DNA of 64,000 nucleotides from Vibrio natriegens NBRC 15636 = ATCC 14048 = DSM 759. GTDB taxonomy: Bacteria; Pseudomonadota; Gammaproteobacteria; Enterobacterales; Vibrionaceae. The stretch spans positions 2,046,001-2,110,000 of the forward strand of contig NZ_CP141822.1 in NCBI RefSeq assembly GCF_035621455.1, written 5' to 3'. The stretch's first letter is position 1; the number at the start of each line of letters is the position of its first letter. The notes beneath the pieces were generated by a model. It saw nothing but the letters and a program-made list of their open reading frames with translations, did not search any database and was not told the origin of the DNA. Shown here piece by piece: positions 49,680 to 60,086 of the stretch. The translations under genes and the position numbers were made by a program.

Positions 49680-49845
49680 TTATACCAATCGTAGCAAATA
49701 ACTGGTCATTATAGCGTGTTAAAATACTCGATAACTGCGTTATCATTTTTGATTGTAGAATAGCTACTTGTCGAAAAATTCTGCCTTGTTCTCAAGCATT
49801 TTCCCTACGCTACTTCTGATCACTTACTTACTGTGATTGCTATTA
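49680..49845 (-). repeat. MITE-like Vibrio intergenic repeat, copy B
   Basis: About 166 bp with ends TTATACCAAT (left) and ATTGCTATTA (right). Read on the minus strand it shares ordered blocks with copy A at 8429-8588: TCAGAA, GTAGG, a GCTTgAGAACAAGGcAGAA block, GCAGTTaTC, TAATGAC and ATTGGT. It lies between the SulP terminator and the phosphatase stop codon. Confidence 0.72.
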
Positions 49846-49849
49846 GAAG

Positions 49850-50299
49850 TTACAACTTCTTCAGAATGACTTCTGATGCCTCTTCAATTAAATCCAACAC
49901 CAACTCGAAGCCATCGTCTCCACCATAGTATGGGTCAGGAATTTCGTCATAGCAGGAATCAGAGTGGCTGAGAAACAATGAGAGTTTATGACGGTGCTCA
50001 ACAGGACAAATATCCAAAAGATCGGCTAAATTGGCTTTGTCTGCCGCCAATACCATATCAAAGTACTCGAAGTCTTCACTTTTGACCTGACGCGCTTTCA
50101 TACCTTTAAAAGAGTAGCCTCGCAGTTTACCTGCCGCCATCGCGCGCGTGTCTGGTGAATTTCCTGCGTGATAACCAATTGTCCCTGCGGAATCAACCTC
50201 TACCGTAACACCAAGCTCTTTTGCTTTCGCTCTCATTACCGCCTCTCCGGTCGGTGAACGACAAATATTTCCCATACAAACAACGAGTATTCTCTTCAT
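49850..50299 (-). CDS. Low-molecular-weight protein-tyrosine-phosphatase
   Basis: 149 aa. P-loop C8-x5-R14-S (VCMGNICRSP) and the general-acid Asp in DPYYGG near residue 120 are present. It resembles both eukaryote-type LMW-PTPs and Wzb, but no wza/wzc genes adjoin it, so it is a stand-alone member rather than part of a capsule operon. Divergent from cobO. Confidence 0.9.
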   Translation of the reverse strand: MKRILVVCMGNICRSPTGEAVMRAKAKELGVTVEVDSAGTIGYHAGNSPDTRAMAAGKLRGYSFKGMKARQVKSEDFEYFDMVLAADKANLADLLDICPVEHRHKLSLFLSHSDSCYDEIPDPYYGGDDGFELVLDLIEEASEVILKKL

Positions 50300-50421
50300 T
50301 TTATTCCCTGAATTATCGGTGGTTTTTCTGAATCACTTGTTGATCTATCATAGCGACATAATACGACTAGCCCAAGTTAACACCGAACCTTGGGTGTAAT
50401 AAAAGGAATTGAGGTACTGAT

Positions 50422-51027
50422 ATGTCTATCGAAGAAAATAAAGAAGCCCGTCACAAGGCTCGCCAACAGAAAGTGAAAGAACAGGTAGACGCTAAAATCG
50501 CGGCCGCCCAAGAAGAAAAAGGCCTGCTCCTGATTATTACAGGAAATGGCAAAGGTAAATCAACGTCTGGCTTTGGCACTGTTGCTCGTGCTGTAGGGCA
50601 CGGTTTGAATTGCGCTGTAGCTCAATTTATTAAAGGCACTTGGGATAACGGTGAACGTAACCTGCTTGAGAAATTAGGTGTTGAATTTCAAGTTATGGCG
50701 ACAGGCTTTACCTGGGAAACGCAAAACAAAGCGGCAGACACTGAAGCTGCGCAATTGGTCTGGCAAGAGTGTAAGCGCATGCTGCAAGACGAATCGCTCG
50801 ATGTCGTTCTGTTTGACGAACTGACTTACATGGTGAGTTACGGCTACATAGATTTAGACGAGGTTGTAGAAGCTCTCAACAATCGCCCTAAAATGCAGTC
50901 CGTTGTCATCACAGGACGTGGCGCGCATCGTACATTGATTGAAATGGCCGACACCGTATCTGAAGTGAAAAACGTGAAACACGCTTTCGAGTCCGGCGTA
51001 AAAGCCTTGAAAGGTGTCGATTGGTAG
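50422..51027 (+). CDS. cobO: Corrinoid adenosyltransferase
   Basis: 201 aa. P-loop TGNGKGKSTSGFGT at about 40-53, AQFIKGTWDNGE and VLFDELTYM identify the CobA/BtuR/CobO family, which attaches the adenosyl group of coenzyme B12. In E. coli it is next to yciK; here it stands alone between the phosphatase and the AsmA gene. GAGG precedes the start. Confidence 0.94.
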   Translation: MSIEENKEARHKARQQKVKEQVDAKIAAAQEEKGLLLIITGNGKGKSTSGFGTVARAVGHGLNCAVAQFIKGTWDNGERNLLEKLGVEFQVMATGFTWETQNKAADTEAAQLVWQECKRMLQDESLDVVLFDELTYMVSYGYIDLDEVVEALNNRPKMQSVVITGRGAHRTLIEMADTVSEVKNVKHAFESGVKALKGVDW

Positions 51028-51048
51028 TTTGACGACTAGCCATAAAAA

Positions 51049-51078
51049 TAAAAAGGGTTGGCGATATGCCAACCCTTT
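51049..51078. terminator. Terminator between cobO and the asmA-like gene
   Basis: AAAGGGTTGGC / GCCAACCCTTT with a 5-nt loop; the T tract is best on the minus strand (asmA side). Confidence 0.88.
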
Positions 51079-51093
51079 ACGTATTGAATGAAG

Positions 51094-53169
51094 TTAGTTA
51101 AACAAGTTTTTTAATAAACCATCAACCGCTTCTTTAGTCTTTTCGTCTTTGATCTTGTCCGTCAGTTTCTCTACACCACGGTCAATCTCTTTTTGTGCTT
51201 TTTGTTTCAACACATCATCGAATACCAGTTTGAATTTAGGGTCTGACCACTTACCAGACACATTGATTGGTATCGTAATGTCTTTCAGCTCATCGATATT
51301 CTTACCACCTTGCCCTTCTAACGTGCCGACAATTGACGTACTGATAGTGAAATCGACGGTTTCGTTCAGGTAATTTGCCTTACCATTACCACGCACACGA
51401 AGCAGTGGTGACTGCGCCTTCATATCATCCGTGGATACCACGCCTTTGTTTAGCTTCAACGTCGCTGTCATTGCACTGAAGTCCGTTTTCTTCACTTCCT
51501 TCGTGCTTTCAACCGACTGACCTTTGAATTTTGCGTAGTTTTCTCGAATTAACTGTGCCACGTTAATGCCATGAACAGCACCATCAGCAAAGTTAATCGC
51601 CACTGTACCCACTAGGTTCTGTTTGATACCAGTCGGTGTCAGGCTGCTACCTTTGACATTGACGTCTATATTACCGGTACCTTCCAACTTATCATTGTCT
51701 GCAACATCCACTAATAACGGCTGTACTTTCACACCTTTAATCGTACTCGTCGCAATGTATGTCGCTGGCGTTTTACGAACATCCAATTGTGCTTTCGCGT
51801 TAATCGTACCTTGATAGAGTTTCGAGCTGAATGAAATGAGCTCAGCTACGCCACGGTTGACCGTAAAGCTTGCCTTCACGGCCTCCATTTTTGCGTTTGC
51901 CGCTTTGAAGTTGTCTATCGTGATGTCACCTTTAACATCCAGTGTCTTCAGTGCTGACAAATCAGGTTCTACTTCAGGACCTGTTTGGCTGGCTTCGCTA
52001 GTTGATGCCGATTTGTCACCAGATTGTTGGTTTAGCCCCAGGAATTCATCCAAATCAATATTTGGACTATGCAGCGCAAAACGAACTTTCGGGATATCGC
52101 TCAAAGTCACATCCGCTTTGCCGTCTAGCTCGATAGCATTTGCTGTGAGCTTCTCCAACACAAAACTCAAGTGGCTTTTGTTCAGATCAAAAGACAAATC
52201 AGACAACATATCCACCTTCATTGGTGATTGAGGCAAAGTCTCACCTTCAAAAGTCGATTTAAGTGATAACTTGTCTAATTGTACTTTGCTGATCGCGTTG
52301 TCGATACTGAGCTGAGCGGCGCCTTGCATGTCCAACTTCATATCCGCAGCACTGCCTTTCAGGGCATAGCTAAGGTTATTAACGGTATCAAATGCAAAAG
52401 TATCCAAAGTGATGTTAGCCGATTCGATGTTGTTGCTTGGATCAGCGTAAGTGGCATCAAACTTGATGTTCTTTAGCTTGTAACTTGCAAGACCTTTAGC
52501 TAATTTAAAGTCCGCCTGACCTTGAGCGGTGAACTTCTGGTCATTCATCTCACCTTTTATACCGAAATCTGCTGTCGTCCAATTGTCAAAAGCAAATTCA
52601 GAAAGGTTGAGAGAAATATCATACAGCTTAGTGTAGCTGTCAGCTTGCTTGTCCTGAATCTCTAAAGAACCATTAGATACGGTGACACCAGCAAGGTTGA
52701 TCGCCCAATCAGAACCTGACTGTTGAGTTTCTGTGCTCTGTTCCGATGCAGCACTATCCGTTTGTTGCGACTGTTGCGCTTTTGTCAGAGCATCAATGTT
52801 TTTGCTGCCATCCTGCTTGGTTTCAAGATAAAACTCGGCACCATCAAGTGTGACATTGCCAATTTCCAACTGCTTGCTGAACAACGGAGTAACCGACACA
52901 TCTACGCTCACGGTATCCACTTTGAACAGATTTGGCTGACTGAAGCCTTGTGGATTTCTTAGCTCCGTACGACCTAGCTCAAGACCAATGGACGGGAAGA
53001 ATTGCCAGCTAAGATCCCCTTCTATCACTAACTCCAATCCCGTTTGTTTTTGGGCTTGTTCAACGATAAGGGGTTTAAATTGATTAGGGTTTACAAAAAT
53101 AGTTAAAGCGAGAATCGCCCCAACAACTAGCACAACTGGTATTGCAATAATTAAGAGCAGTTTCTTCAT
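51094..53169 (-). CDS. AsmA-family protein
   Basis: 691 aa. N-terminal signal anchor (LLLIIAIPVVLVVGAILALTIF), the NPNQFKPLI start of the AsmA N-terminal domain, a long beta-rich middle part and a C-terminal AsmA_2 region ending in a charged KEIDRGVEKLTDKI helix. AsmA proteins are inner-membrane anchored and reach into the periplasm; relatives form bridges for phospholipid transport to the outer membrane. Which AsmA paralogue this is cannot be told. Single-gene unit. Confidence 0.88.
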   Translation of the reverse strand: MKKLLLIIAIPVVLVVGAILALTIFVNPNQFKPLIVEQAQKQTGLELVIEGDLSWQFFPSIGLELGRTELRNPQGFSQPNLFKVDTVSVDVSVTPLFSKQLEIGNVTLDGAEFYLETKQDGSKNIDALTKAQQSQQTDSAASEQSTETQQSGSDWAINLAGVTVSNGSLEIQDKQADSYTKLYDISLNLSEFAFDNWTTADFGIKGEMNDQKFTAQGQADFKLAKGLASYKLKNIKFDATYADPSNNIESANITLDTFAFDTVNNLSYALKGSAADMKLDMQGAAQLSIDNAISKVQLDKLSLKSTFEGETLPQSPMKVDMLSDLSFDLNKSHLSFVLEKLTANAIELDGKADVTLSDIPKVRFALHSPNIDLDEFLGLNQQSGDKSASTSEASQTGPEVEPDLSALKTLDVKGDITIDNFKAANAKMEAVKASFTVNRGVAELISFSSKLYQGTINAKAQLDVRKTPATYIATSTIKGVKVQPLLVDVADNDKLEGTGNIDVNVKGSSLTPTGIKQNLVGTVAINFADGAVHGINVAQLIRENYAKFKGQSVESTKEVKKTDFSAMTATLKLNKGVVSTDDMKAQSPLLRVRGNGKANYLNETVDFTISTSIVGTLEGQGGKNIDELKDITIPINVSGKWSDPKFKLVFDDVLKQKAQKEIDRGVEKLTDKIKDEKTKEAVDGLLKNLFN

Positions 53170-53288
53170 TTGTTTATCCTTGCTCGTGTGTTTTTAAATT
53201 CATAATAGTTGAATTGTTCTATCGCTGACAGTTCCGTGAAAGCGTTAATTTATCCTTTATTGTAGTGCAACTGATTAATTTAAAAACA

Positions 53289-53327
53289 AAAAAAAGAAGT
53301 AACACCTAAGGTGCCACTTCTTTTTAC
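53289..53327 (-). terminator. Terminator of udk
   Basis: AAAAAGAAGT..CACC / GGTG..ACTTCTTTTT followed on the minus strand by a T-rich run. Confidence 0.88.
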
Positions 53328-53357
53328 AAAAATAAAGCGATATAGCTGTTTAGAGGC

Positions 53358-53999
53358 TTATGCTTTCAAAAGTCTTGCAATATGAGCTTTAAGTACGTCA
53401 ATCGCGATGCGGTTTTTACCACCACGAGGAACAATGATATCCGCATATTGCTTAGAAGGTTCGATAAACTGCATGAACATCGGACGCACTGTCTGTTGAT
53501 ATTGCTTTAGAACGGATTCCATTGTTCGGCCACGCTCTTCAACATCGCGCTTAACACGACGAAGCAGACAGATATCTAACGGCGTATCCATAAATACTGT
53601 CGCGTGCATTAGGTCACGTAAGCGAGGATCAGTAAGAAGAAGAATGCCTTCTAGAATAATGACCTTTTTAGGCGTCAATGTAGTGGTGTGACTTGTTCTG
53701 GTGTGCTCAGTGTAGCTGTACTCAGGTACTTCTACTGCTTCACCGCGAACCAACTTCTCAAGGTGCTCACACAGCAGATCGTGGTCTAACGCACTCGGGT
53801 GGTCATAGTTAGTCTTTACTCGATCTTCCATGCTTAGGTGGCTTTGGTCGTTGTAGTAGCAATCTTCCGTGATGACACCGATTTGATGATCGCCTACTTT
53901 TTCGCGAAGCTCATTGTAAATGGTGCTCGCGATCAGACTTTTTCCAGAAGCAGAAGCGCCAGCAATACCTACGATGACGCAATGATTATTATCAGACAT
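53358..53999 (-). CDS. udk: Uridine kinase
   Basis: 213 aa from ATG at 53999 ([21 protein letters not shown]), equal in length to E. coli Udk; the frame allows 11 more codons. P-loop [18 protein letters not shown] and [11 protein letters not shown] substrate segments are intact. It phosphorylates uridine and cytidine in pyrimidine salvage. Upstream of the mrp/apbC stop by about 190 bp with no gene between. Confidence 0.97.
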   Translation of the reverse strand: MSDNNHCVIVGIAGASASGKSLIASTIYNELREKVGDHQIGVITEDCYYNDQSHLSMEDRVKTNYDHPSALDHDLLCEHLEKLVRGEAVEVPEYSYTEHTRTSHTTTLTPKKVIILEGILLLTDPRLRDLMHATVFMDTPLDICLLRRVKRDVEERGRTMESVLKQYQQTVRPMFMQFIEPSKQYADIIVPRGGKNRIAIDVLKAHIARLLKA

Positions 54000-54190
54000 T
54001 AATTTGCACCCGATGATGATTTCTAGTGACATAAAAAGGTAAACCGCGTGATTATAGGGAGTTCACCTCTTAGTTACTAGCTGGAATTGGAGTTTAGTTG
54101 TAAGTTTCTAACGACCCGAAGGATTAACCTCCGGGCAAACGTTAAAATGCGCAACTTTCAACCACAAAACTTAACAAACTTAGTTAAGAA

Positions 54191-55267
54191 TTAATTCACC
54201 ATTGTAAAACTGATTGCATCTGGCTTGGCTTTGCCTTGCCAATACATCGTGCTGCATACACGATCTGCTAGCTGTTTATAATAGCCTGCATGCTCACTGT
54301 CTGGTCTTCTCGCAACCGTTGGGACCCCAGCATCAATGTCTTCTCGCATGGTGATATGCAATGGGATTTGGCCTAACAGCGCTAAACCAAACTCCTGACA
54401 CATTTTCTCAGCGCCACCCATACCAAAGATATGCTCAGTTGCTCCACATTGGCTACAGATGTGGTAGCTCATATTTTCAACCACACCCACAACAGGAACG
54501 TTCACTTTGTTAAACATTGCTGCACCTTTACGTGCATCAGCCAATGCCAGGTCTTGTGGTGTCGTCACCAACACTGTTCCTGTTACTGGAATTTGCTGTG
54601 ACAACGTAAGCTGTATATCCCCGGTACCTGGCGGCATGTCGATAACCAAGTAGTCCAACTCAGGCCAGTCGGTCTCGGTAAGCAATTGAGACAATGCTTT
54701 CGAGGCCATAGGACCACGCCAAATCGCCGCTTCAGACTTGTCCACGAGATAACCAATAGAATGAGTATAGATCCCATGAGCCAAAATAGGCTCCATCCAT
54801 TTTGAATCACGAACTTCTGGTTTAGCATCTTCTTGACCAAGCATCATAGGGACCGAAGGACCATAAATGTCAGCATCCAGCAGACCAACTTTTGCACCGG
54901 ATTGAGCAATCGCCAACGCTAAGTTTACTGCTGTGGTTGATTTACCTACGCCACCTTTGGCCGAACTGACCGCAATGATATTTTTTACGCCTTTAACGCT
55001 ATTGGTCACGTGGGTTTCCAGCGCTTTAACACTCAATTCAACTTGAAACGCAAACTCAGGCACAGCCCCGGAGCTTTGCTGCTGCGTAACCCATTGGTGT
55101 AGCGAAGTTTTAAGCTCATTACTTGCAAATGGCAAAGTAATATCAACACCACCTTGTGCGGTTATCGTTACGACACCATTAATATCTGACCAATTTTCCA
55201 CCAGCAGTGGGTGTTGAAATTGATTAAACCAATCACAAAAATCTTGTTTTGAAGTGAACTGATGCAT
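54191..55267 (-). CDS. apbC: Iron-sulfur cluster carrier ApbC (Mrp)
   Basis: 358 aa from ATG at 55267, after AAGGAGG; the longer frame adds ten codons that contain this site. N-terminal MIP18-like domain (residues about 1-85), then a deviant Walker A SAKGGVGKST near 102-111 and the cluster-binding CSQCG pair. It delivers [4Fe-4S] clusters. Divergent from metG, as in E. coli. Confidence 0.95.
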   Translation of the reverse strand: MHQFTSKQDFCDWFNQFQHPLLVENWSDINGVVTITAQGGVDITLPFASNELKTSLHQWVTQQQSSGAVPEFAFQVELSVKALETHVTNSVKGVKNIIAVSSAKGGVGKSTTAVNLALAIAQSGAKVGLLDADIYGPSVPMMLGQEDAKPEVRDSKWMEPILAHGIYTHSIGYLVDKSEAAIWRGPMASKALSQLLTETDWPELDYLVIDMPPGTGDIQLTLSQQIPVTGTVLVTTPQDLALADARKGAAMFNKVNVPVVGVVENMSYHICSQCGATEHIFGMGGAEKMCQEFGLALLGQIPLHITMREDIDAGVPTVARRPDSEHAGYYKQLADRVCSTMYWQGKAKPDAISFTMVN

Positions 55268-55428
55268 ACGCCCTCCTTTTGAGTCCCATGCTACCACCGA
55301 CCTATCGTAATCAGAACCCCAAAAAAACTAAGGCATTCCGCAGTTTGACACCTTGGAGTTAGTGAGCTCATGCGGTAGTATTATCCATCAAAAATCTTTA
55401 TACCTATCAAGAAAAGCGAATATTAAGT

Positions 55429-57504
55429 ATGGCAAACGATCCAAGACCTCTTTCTTCAAGAAAAATGCTGGTAACTTGTGCCCTTCCGTACGCTAACGGT
55501 TCGATCCACCTTGGCCACATGCTTGAGCATATCCAAGCGGACATTTGGGTTCGTTACCAACGCCTACGCGGCAACACTGTAAACTTCATCTGTGCTGACG
55601 ATGCTCACGGCACGCCAATCATGCTTAAAGCGCAACAGATGGGTATTACTCCTGAAGAGATGATTGCCGCAGTTAGCGAAGAGCATCAAAAAGACTTTGC
55701 TGGCTTTGATATCAGCTTTGATAACTACCACAGCACGCACTCAGAAGAGAACCGCGAGCTGGCTTCGCATATCTACCTTGAGCTGAAGAAAAACGGCTTT
55801 ATCTCTAGCCGCACTATTTCTCAGCTATTCGATCCAGAAAAAGAAATGTTCCTACCGGACCGTTTTGTAAAAGGTACGTGCCCTAAATGTAAGTCTGAAG
55901 ACCAGTACGGTGACAACTGCGACAACTGTGGTGAGACCTACAGCCCGACCGAGCTGATCAATCCTAAATCTGCCGTTTCTGGTGCAACTCCAGTAATGAA
56001 AGATTCTGAGCACTTCTTCTTCGACCTGCCTCAGTTTGAAAGCATGCTAAAAGAGTGGACTCGCTCTGGCTCTCTACAATCTGAAACCGCAAACAAGATG
56101 CAAGAGTGGTTTGAATCTGGCCTGCAACAATGGGACATCTCGCGTGATGCGCCTTACTTTGGTTTCGAGATCCCAGGTGAGAAAAACAAGTTCTTCTACG
56201 TATGGCTAGACGCACCTATCGGCTACATGGGTTCTTTCAAAAACCTATGTGACAAGCGCGATGATCTAGACTTCGACGAGTACTGGAATAAAGACAGCTC
56301 AGCTGAACTGTACCACTTCATCGGTAAAGACATTGTTTACTTCCACAGCCTATTCTGGCCAGCAATGCTAGACGGTTCTGGCTTCCGCAAGCCGAACAAC
56401 GTATTCGTACACGGTTACGTAACAGTAAACGGCGCGAAAATGTCTAAGTCTAAAGGTACCTTCGTCAAAGCGAGCACTTACCTAGAGCACCTAGACCCAG
56501 AGTGTCTGCGTTACTACTACGCTGCGAAGCTAAACAGCCGTATCGATGACCTGGATCTTAACCTTGAAGACTTCACTCAGCGCGTAAACGCTGACGTTGT
56601 GAACAAGATCGTTAACCTGGCATCACGTAACGCTGGCTTCATTGCAAAACGTTTTGAAGGCAAACTGTCTGACAACTTTGCAGAGCCTGAGCTGTACAAC
56701 GAGTTCGTTGCTGCGGCTGATCGTATCGCTGAGCTTTACGAAACGCGTGAATTTGGTCGTGCAATCCGTGAAATCACTGCGCTAGCAGACAAAGCAAACC
56801 AATATGTTGACGAAAAAGCACCATGGGTTGTAGCGAAGGAAGAAGGCAAAGATCAGGAACTACAAGAAATCTGTTCTGTGGGTATCAACCTGTTCCGCGT
56901 GCTAATGACTTACCTAAAACCAGTAATGCCAGCACTTGCTGCACGTACTGAAGCGTTCCTAAACCAAGAACTGACTTGGGAAAACATCGCTGCGCCGCTA
57001 ACAGGTCACGAAATCACTAAGTTCAAAGCACTGTTCAACCGTATTGATCCTAAGAACATCGAAGCGATGATCGAAGCGTCAAAAGAAGATGCGGCGGCAG
57101 AAATGGCGGCGAAAGAGAAAGCCGAAGCAGAAAAGAACAAGGCTAGCCAAACTGAACTAGACAAAGATCCAATCGCAGAAGAGATTGAGTTCGACGCTTT
57201 TGCTGCAGTGGATATGCGTATCGCTCGAATCATCTCTTGTGAAGAAGTGCCAAAAGCAAACAAACTGCTTAAATTCCAGCTAGATATCGGTGGTGAAACT
57301 CGCCAAGTGTTCTCTGGCATCAAGTCAGCGTACAAACCTGAAGAGCTAGAAGGCAAGCTAACGGTAATGGTAGCAAATCTCAAACCTCGTAAGATGAAGT
57401 TTGGTATGTCAGAAGGCATGATCCTAGCTGCGGGCCCTGGTGGCAGCGACCTATGGATCCTTGAGCCACACGAAGGCGCTCAACCTGGCATGCGCGTAAT
57501 GTAA
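55429..57504 (+). CDS. metG: Methionyl-tRNA synthetase
   Basis: 691 aa class I synthetase. HLGH at residues 27-30, zinc cysteines CPKC and CDNCGE near 151-167, KMSKS near 338, and a C-terminal EMAP/Trbp111-like tRNA-binding domain ([14 protein letters not shown]) that mediates dimerisation. A charged Ala/Glu/Lys linker joins the two parts. Ends at a good terminator. Confidence 0.99.
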   Translation: MANDPRPLSSRKMLVTCALPYANGSIHLGHMLEHIQADIWVRYQRLRGNTVNFICADDAHGTPIMLKAQQMGITPEEMIAAVSEEHQKDFAGFDISFDNYHSTHSEENRELASHIYLELKKNGFISSRTISQLFDPEKEMFLPDRFVKGTCPKCKSEDQYGDNCDNCGETYSPTELINPKSAVSGATPVMKDSEHFFFDLPQFESMLKEWTRSGSLQSETANKMQEWFESGLQQWDISRDAPYFGFEIPGEKNKFFYVWLDAPIGYMGSFKNLCDKRDDLDFDEYWNKDSSAELYHFIGKDIVYFHSLFWPAMLDGSGFRKPNNVFVHGYVTVNGAKMSKSKGTFVKASTYLEHLDPECLRYYYAAKLNSRIDDLDLNLEDFTQRVNADVVNKIVNLASRNAGFIAKRFEGKLSDNFAEPELYNEFVAAADRIAELYETREFGRAIREITALADKANQYVDEKAPWVVAKEEGKDQELQEICSVGINLFRVLMTYLKPVMPALAARTEAFLNQELTWENIAAPLTGHEITKFKALFNRIDPKNIEAMIEASKEDAAAEMAAKEKAEAEKNKASQTELDKDPIAEEIEFDAFAAVDMRIARIISCEEVPKANKLLKFQLDIGGETRQVFSGIKSAYKPEELEGKLTVMVANLKPRKMKFGMSEGMILAAGPGGSDLWILEPHEGAQPGMRVM

Positions 57505-57535
57505 TCATTAACGCGTTAAAGCTAACGACCTTGAT

Positions 57536-57565
57536 AAATCCCCGCCAAACTGGTGGGGATTTTTT
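57536..57565 (+). terminator. Terminator of metG
   Basis: AAATCCCCgCCA-AAC-TGGTGGGGATTTTTT. Confidence 0.9.
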
Positions 57566-57718
57566 GATCAATTTCACAATACTGTGCATTTATCGCACCA
57601 AAAACGAGCAAAAATAACAATATAGGTCTATCTGGCCCTGTTTATATGCACCATTGGTTGGGAATAATTTTTGCATGACTACCTTAGCTAGGTCTTAAGA
57701 ACTAACAAGGAGTTAGTC

Positions 57719-58525
57719 ATGTTTGTTTTGATTTCGACATTACTGTCTATAGTAATTCTCGCTGGTATTTACCACCTCTCATCTAAACGAGAGCAGCAAC
57801 ATGCAAGTAAATATCAGTTACTAACACTACTACGTGATGTAGTGCACCTACTTCGTCGTCACCGTGCCGCGACACACTACTCTATTCAATTCAACAAAAA
57901 TAAAGAACAGGAAATAGAGGATCTTAATCAGGCTTTGACTCAGAAACTGTATCTTCTTGTGGAATCATCTCGCTCAGAAAACAAGCCTATGTATCGAGTC
58001 TTGCAGATAAACGTAAACAAAATGCTTGAGCAGTGGCAAGACAACAGTGTGGCTCGTAATCAGATGGAACATGGTAAGCTAATCCGTCACTGCCTGTTCT
58101 TAATGGATGAAGTCACCATAGCTTGGCTAGCTATTGAGCAAAGAGACGAACTCCATGACGAGTACCATATTAGCTGGCAGGCCATCATTGATAATCTCGA
58201 AACACTCACTCAGTTACGAATTTGTATCAGAGATTTTGATGATGTGTCCGATCAGGAGCGTTTAAAGAATACGGCTGCTATTATGCTTCGTAAGCTCAAT
58301 CAATTAGCCGTAATCGCCCCACTCAGTATAGCGTCACCAGTCGCGGTGCGTTCTATACAGGCTCTCCACGACTATGTTGAAGATAGAGTCACAGGGCTGA
58401 CCGAAGAGGAGCTATACAATATTACCTCGGATTTATCGTTGACGATTTTTAATACGTACGACCATGTACTTTCAACGATAGTTGAAGATCTTTACTTACC
58501 TCTTCCCAGACTCACACTAGCGTAA
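57719..58525 (+). CDS. Hypothetical membrane-anchored helical protein (268 aa)
   Basis: 268 aa. One N-terminal membrane helix (FVLISTLLSIVILAGIYHL), then a largely helical, charged domain. The LLRRHRAATHYSIQFN segment near 42-57 recalls the start of nitrate/nitrite-sensing (NIT) helical domains (basic, then RG or RA and a Ser/Thr), but the match is weak. No kinase, cyclase or HAMP part follows. AAGGAG precedes the ATG. It lies between metG and fadR and ends at a shared terminator. Confidence 0.7.
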   Translation: MFVLISTLLSIVILAGIYHLSSKREQQHASKYQLLTLLRDVVHLLRRHRAATHYSIQFNKNKEQEIEDLNQALTQKLYLLVESSRSENKPMYRVLQINVNKMLEQWQDNSVARNQMEHGKLIRHCLFLMDEVTIAWLAIEQRDELHDEYHISWQAIIDNLETLTQLRICIRDFDDVSDQERLKNTAAIMLRKLNQLAVIAPLSIASPVAVRSIQALHDYVEDRVTGLTEEELYNITSDLSLTIFNTYDHVLSTIVEDLYLPLPRLTLA

Positions 58526-58550
58526 TCAACACCACTGAAAAGAAGACAAT

Positions 58551-58580
58551 AAAAAACCGCAGACTAAGTCTGCGGCTTTT
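58551..58580. terminator. Bidirectional terminator between the 268-aa gene and fadR
   Basis: CCGCAGAC / GTCTGCGG with a 3-nt loop, A run to the left and CTTTT to the right. Confidence 0.9.
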
Positions 58581-58605
58581 CAGAACCAAGAGTAAGTATT
58601 AAAAC

Positions 58606-59445
58606 TTAGCTATCATCTTCGGTAAAGCTAGTTGGTAACTGCTTCTTCATTTCGTTCCAGATCAACGCGCTTTCGATACCGTAGTGACGAATAACAACTG
58701 GAAGCTGATCACGCTCCGCATTTTCACACGTTTCCAGAAGCTGACGGTAGAATTTCAACGCCAACTCGCGTGAAGCCGGATTCGAGAAGTAGTAGCTGCC
58801 GACACGGTCATACAGCTTTTTCAATCCGTTAAAGATAAGACCGTAAATCTGGTTGCCAGAATGGAATGCTAAACGCTGGAACAACATATAGTCGTAGAAG
58901 TTGAACGTTTTAGCGATAAGGATCTCTTGTCGCTTCGCCTCGTCTTTTTCGTTCTCTTCTTTAACGTTCTGCAGCACCTTGTCTGCATACGGAGAAGAGG
59001 CGATAAATTCATCCCAAGACGGGGCATTCATAAGCGCTTCACAAGACTCAATCACGTTCTTGATCGTACGCTCAGAGCTTTCTTTATTCATCTTGAACGC
59101 GTAACGCATGAAGATTGGGCTGATGTTGGTGCGTGCTGCAAGCAGATCTTCTACAATATTCGTTGCGTTATCGACATCCAGGGTCATCAACGTATCCAAA
59201 ATATGCAGACCTGACGTCTCCATGAATTGGTTTACTTTTGTTGGTTTGCCATGCTGGATAGTCAACCATCCATCACGTGCTAATCGTTGAAGAACCTCTC
59301 GCAGCGTCGTGCGCGTAACACCGATCAGTTCAGACAGCTCACGCTCAGCAGGTAAAATTGAGCCCGGAGGAAAACGGCCGTTCCAAATGCTCTCGATAAT
59401 GTACTTTTCTGCAAATCCAGCAGGGCTTTTCGCCTTTATGACCAT
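58606..59445 (-). CDS. fadR: Fatty-acid regulator FadR with Vibrio-type insertion
   Basis: 279 aa against 239 in E. coli. The GntR winged helix (residues 1-75, with [29 protein letters not shown]) is nearly identical to E. coli. The acyl-CoA-binding domain carries an extra stretch of about 40 residues near 138-177 ([20 protein letters not shown] and following). V. cholerae FadR has the same insertion, which makes a second ligand-binding site. Represses fad genes and activates fab genes when acyl-CoA is scarce. Confidence 0.97.
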   Translation of the reverse strand: MVIKAKSPAGFAEKYIIESIWNGRFPPGSILPAERELSELIGVTRTTLREVLQRLARDGWLTIQHGKPTKVNQFMETSGLHILDTLMTLDVDNATNIVEDLLAARTNISPIFMRYAFKMNKESSERTIKNVIESCEALMNAPSWDEFIASSPYADKVLQNVKEENEKDEAKRQEILIAKTFNFYDYMLFQRLAFHSGNQIYGLIFNGLKKLYDRVGSYYFSNPASRELALKFYRQLLETCENAERDQLPVVIRHYGIESALIWNEMKKQLPTSFTEDDS

Positions 59446-60086
59446 TCTACGTTTTATCCAATATTGATTTTTGAGGGTCGATACTACTCATCATACCACT
59501 AGTTAACGGTTTGAGAAAACTAACGAAGAACATTTGAAATACCCTACAAGTAGAGCAAAAACTCTACATGTAGTCTCAATAGTGAATCATCATTAACGTA
59601 CCTATAACAAGTAAAACCAACATTTTACTTAAAAAGTACTAGTCATAATTTCCCTGAAAGTAACGAAACTTTCGTCACATTTTTATATTCAGAATATGAA
59701 AAATTAATTTGTATCCACTCAATAAATTTCTCAGTTAAATTATATTTTTTCGTATCTAGTCATCATTTAGAATCCCAAAAGGAGTTTTCTAAAACTTTCA
59801 TGATATAATAATGCACGTTCGCTCGCGCTCTTACATTAAAAAAGTTGTTTAAGTCAGAAGCCTTAAGCTTTGTTATTGACTAATAAAAACCTGCGTGTAG
59901 AGTTTGCGATCGAAAGTGAGCGGTGCTTAAGTTCAAAGGAAGTAACTTGGCAAGACTACAATAAAACAAAGGATTGTTGTTTTACTAAGTTACTGTTTTA
60001 AAAGACTAGCTAATAAGTCTAACAAACAAGTACTTATGCACTATTTCGTAGTGTCTATTCATAAATTTATTATAAAGAGATTTATC
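59446..60086. other. fadR-nhaB divergent region
   Basis: 640 bp of AT-rich DNA with promoters for both genes expected. A TATAAT hexamer lies at 59804-59809. I see no open frame with a ribosome-binding site and no clear hairpin of sRNA type. The length leaves room for a long nhaB leader or a small RNA. Confidence 0.5.
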
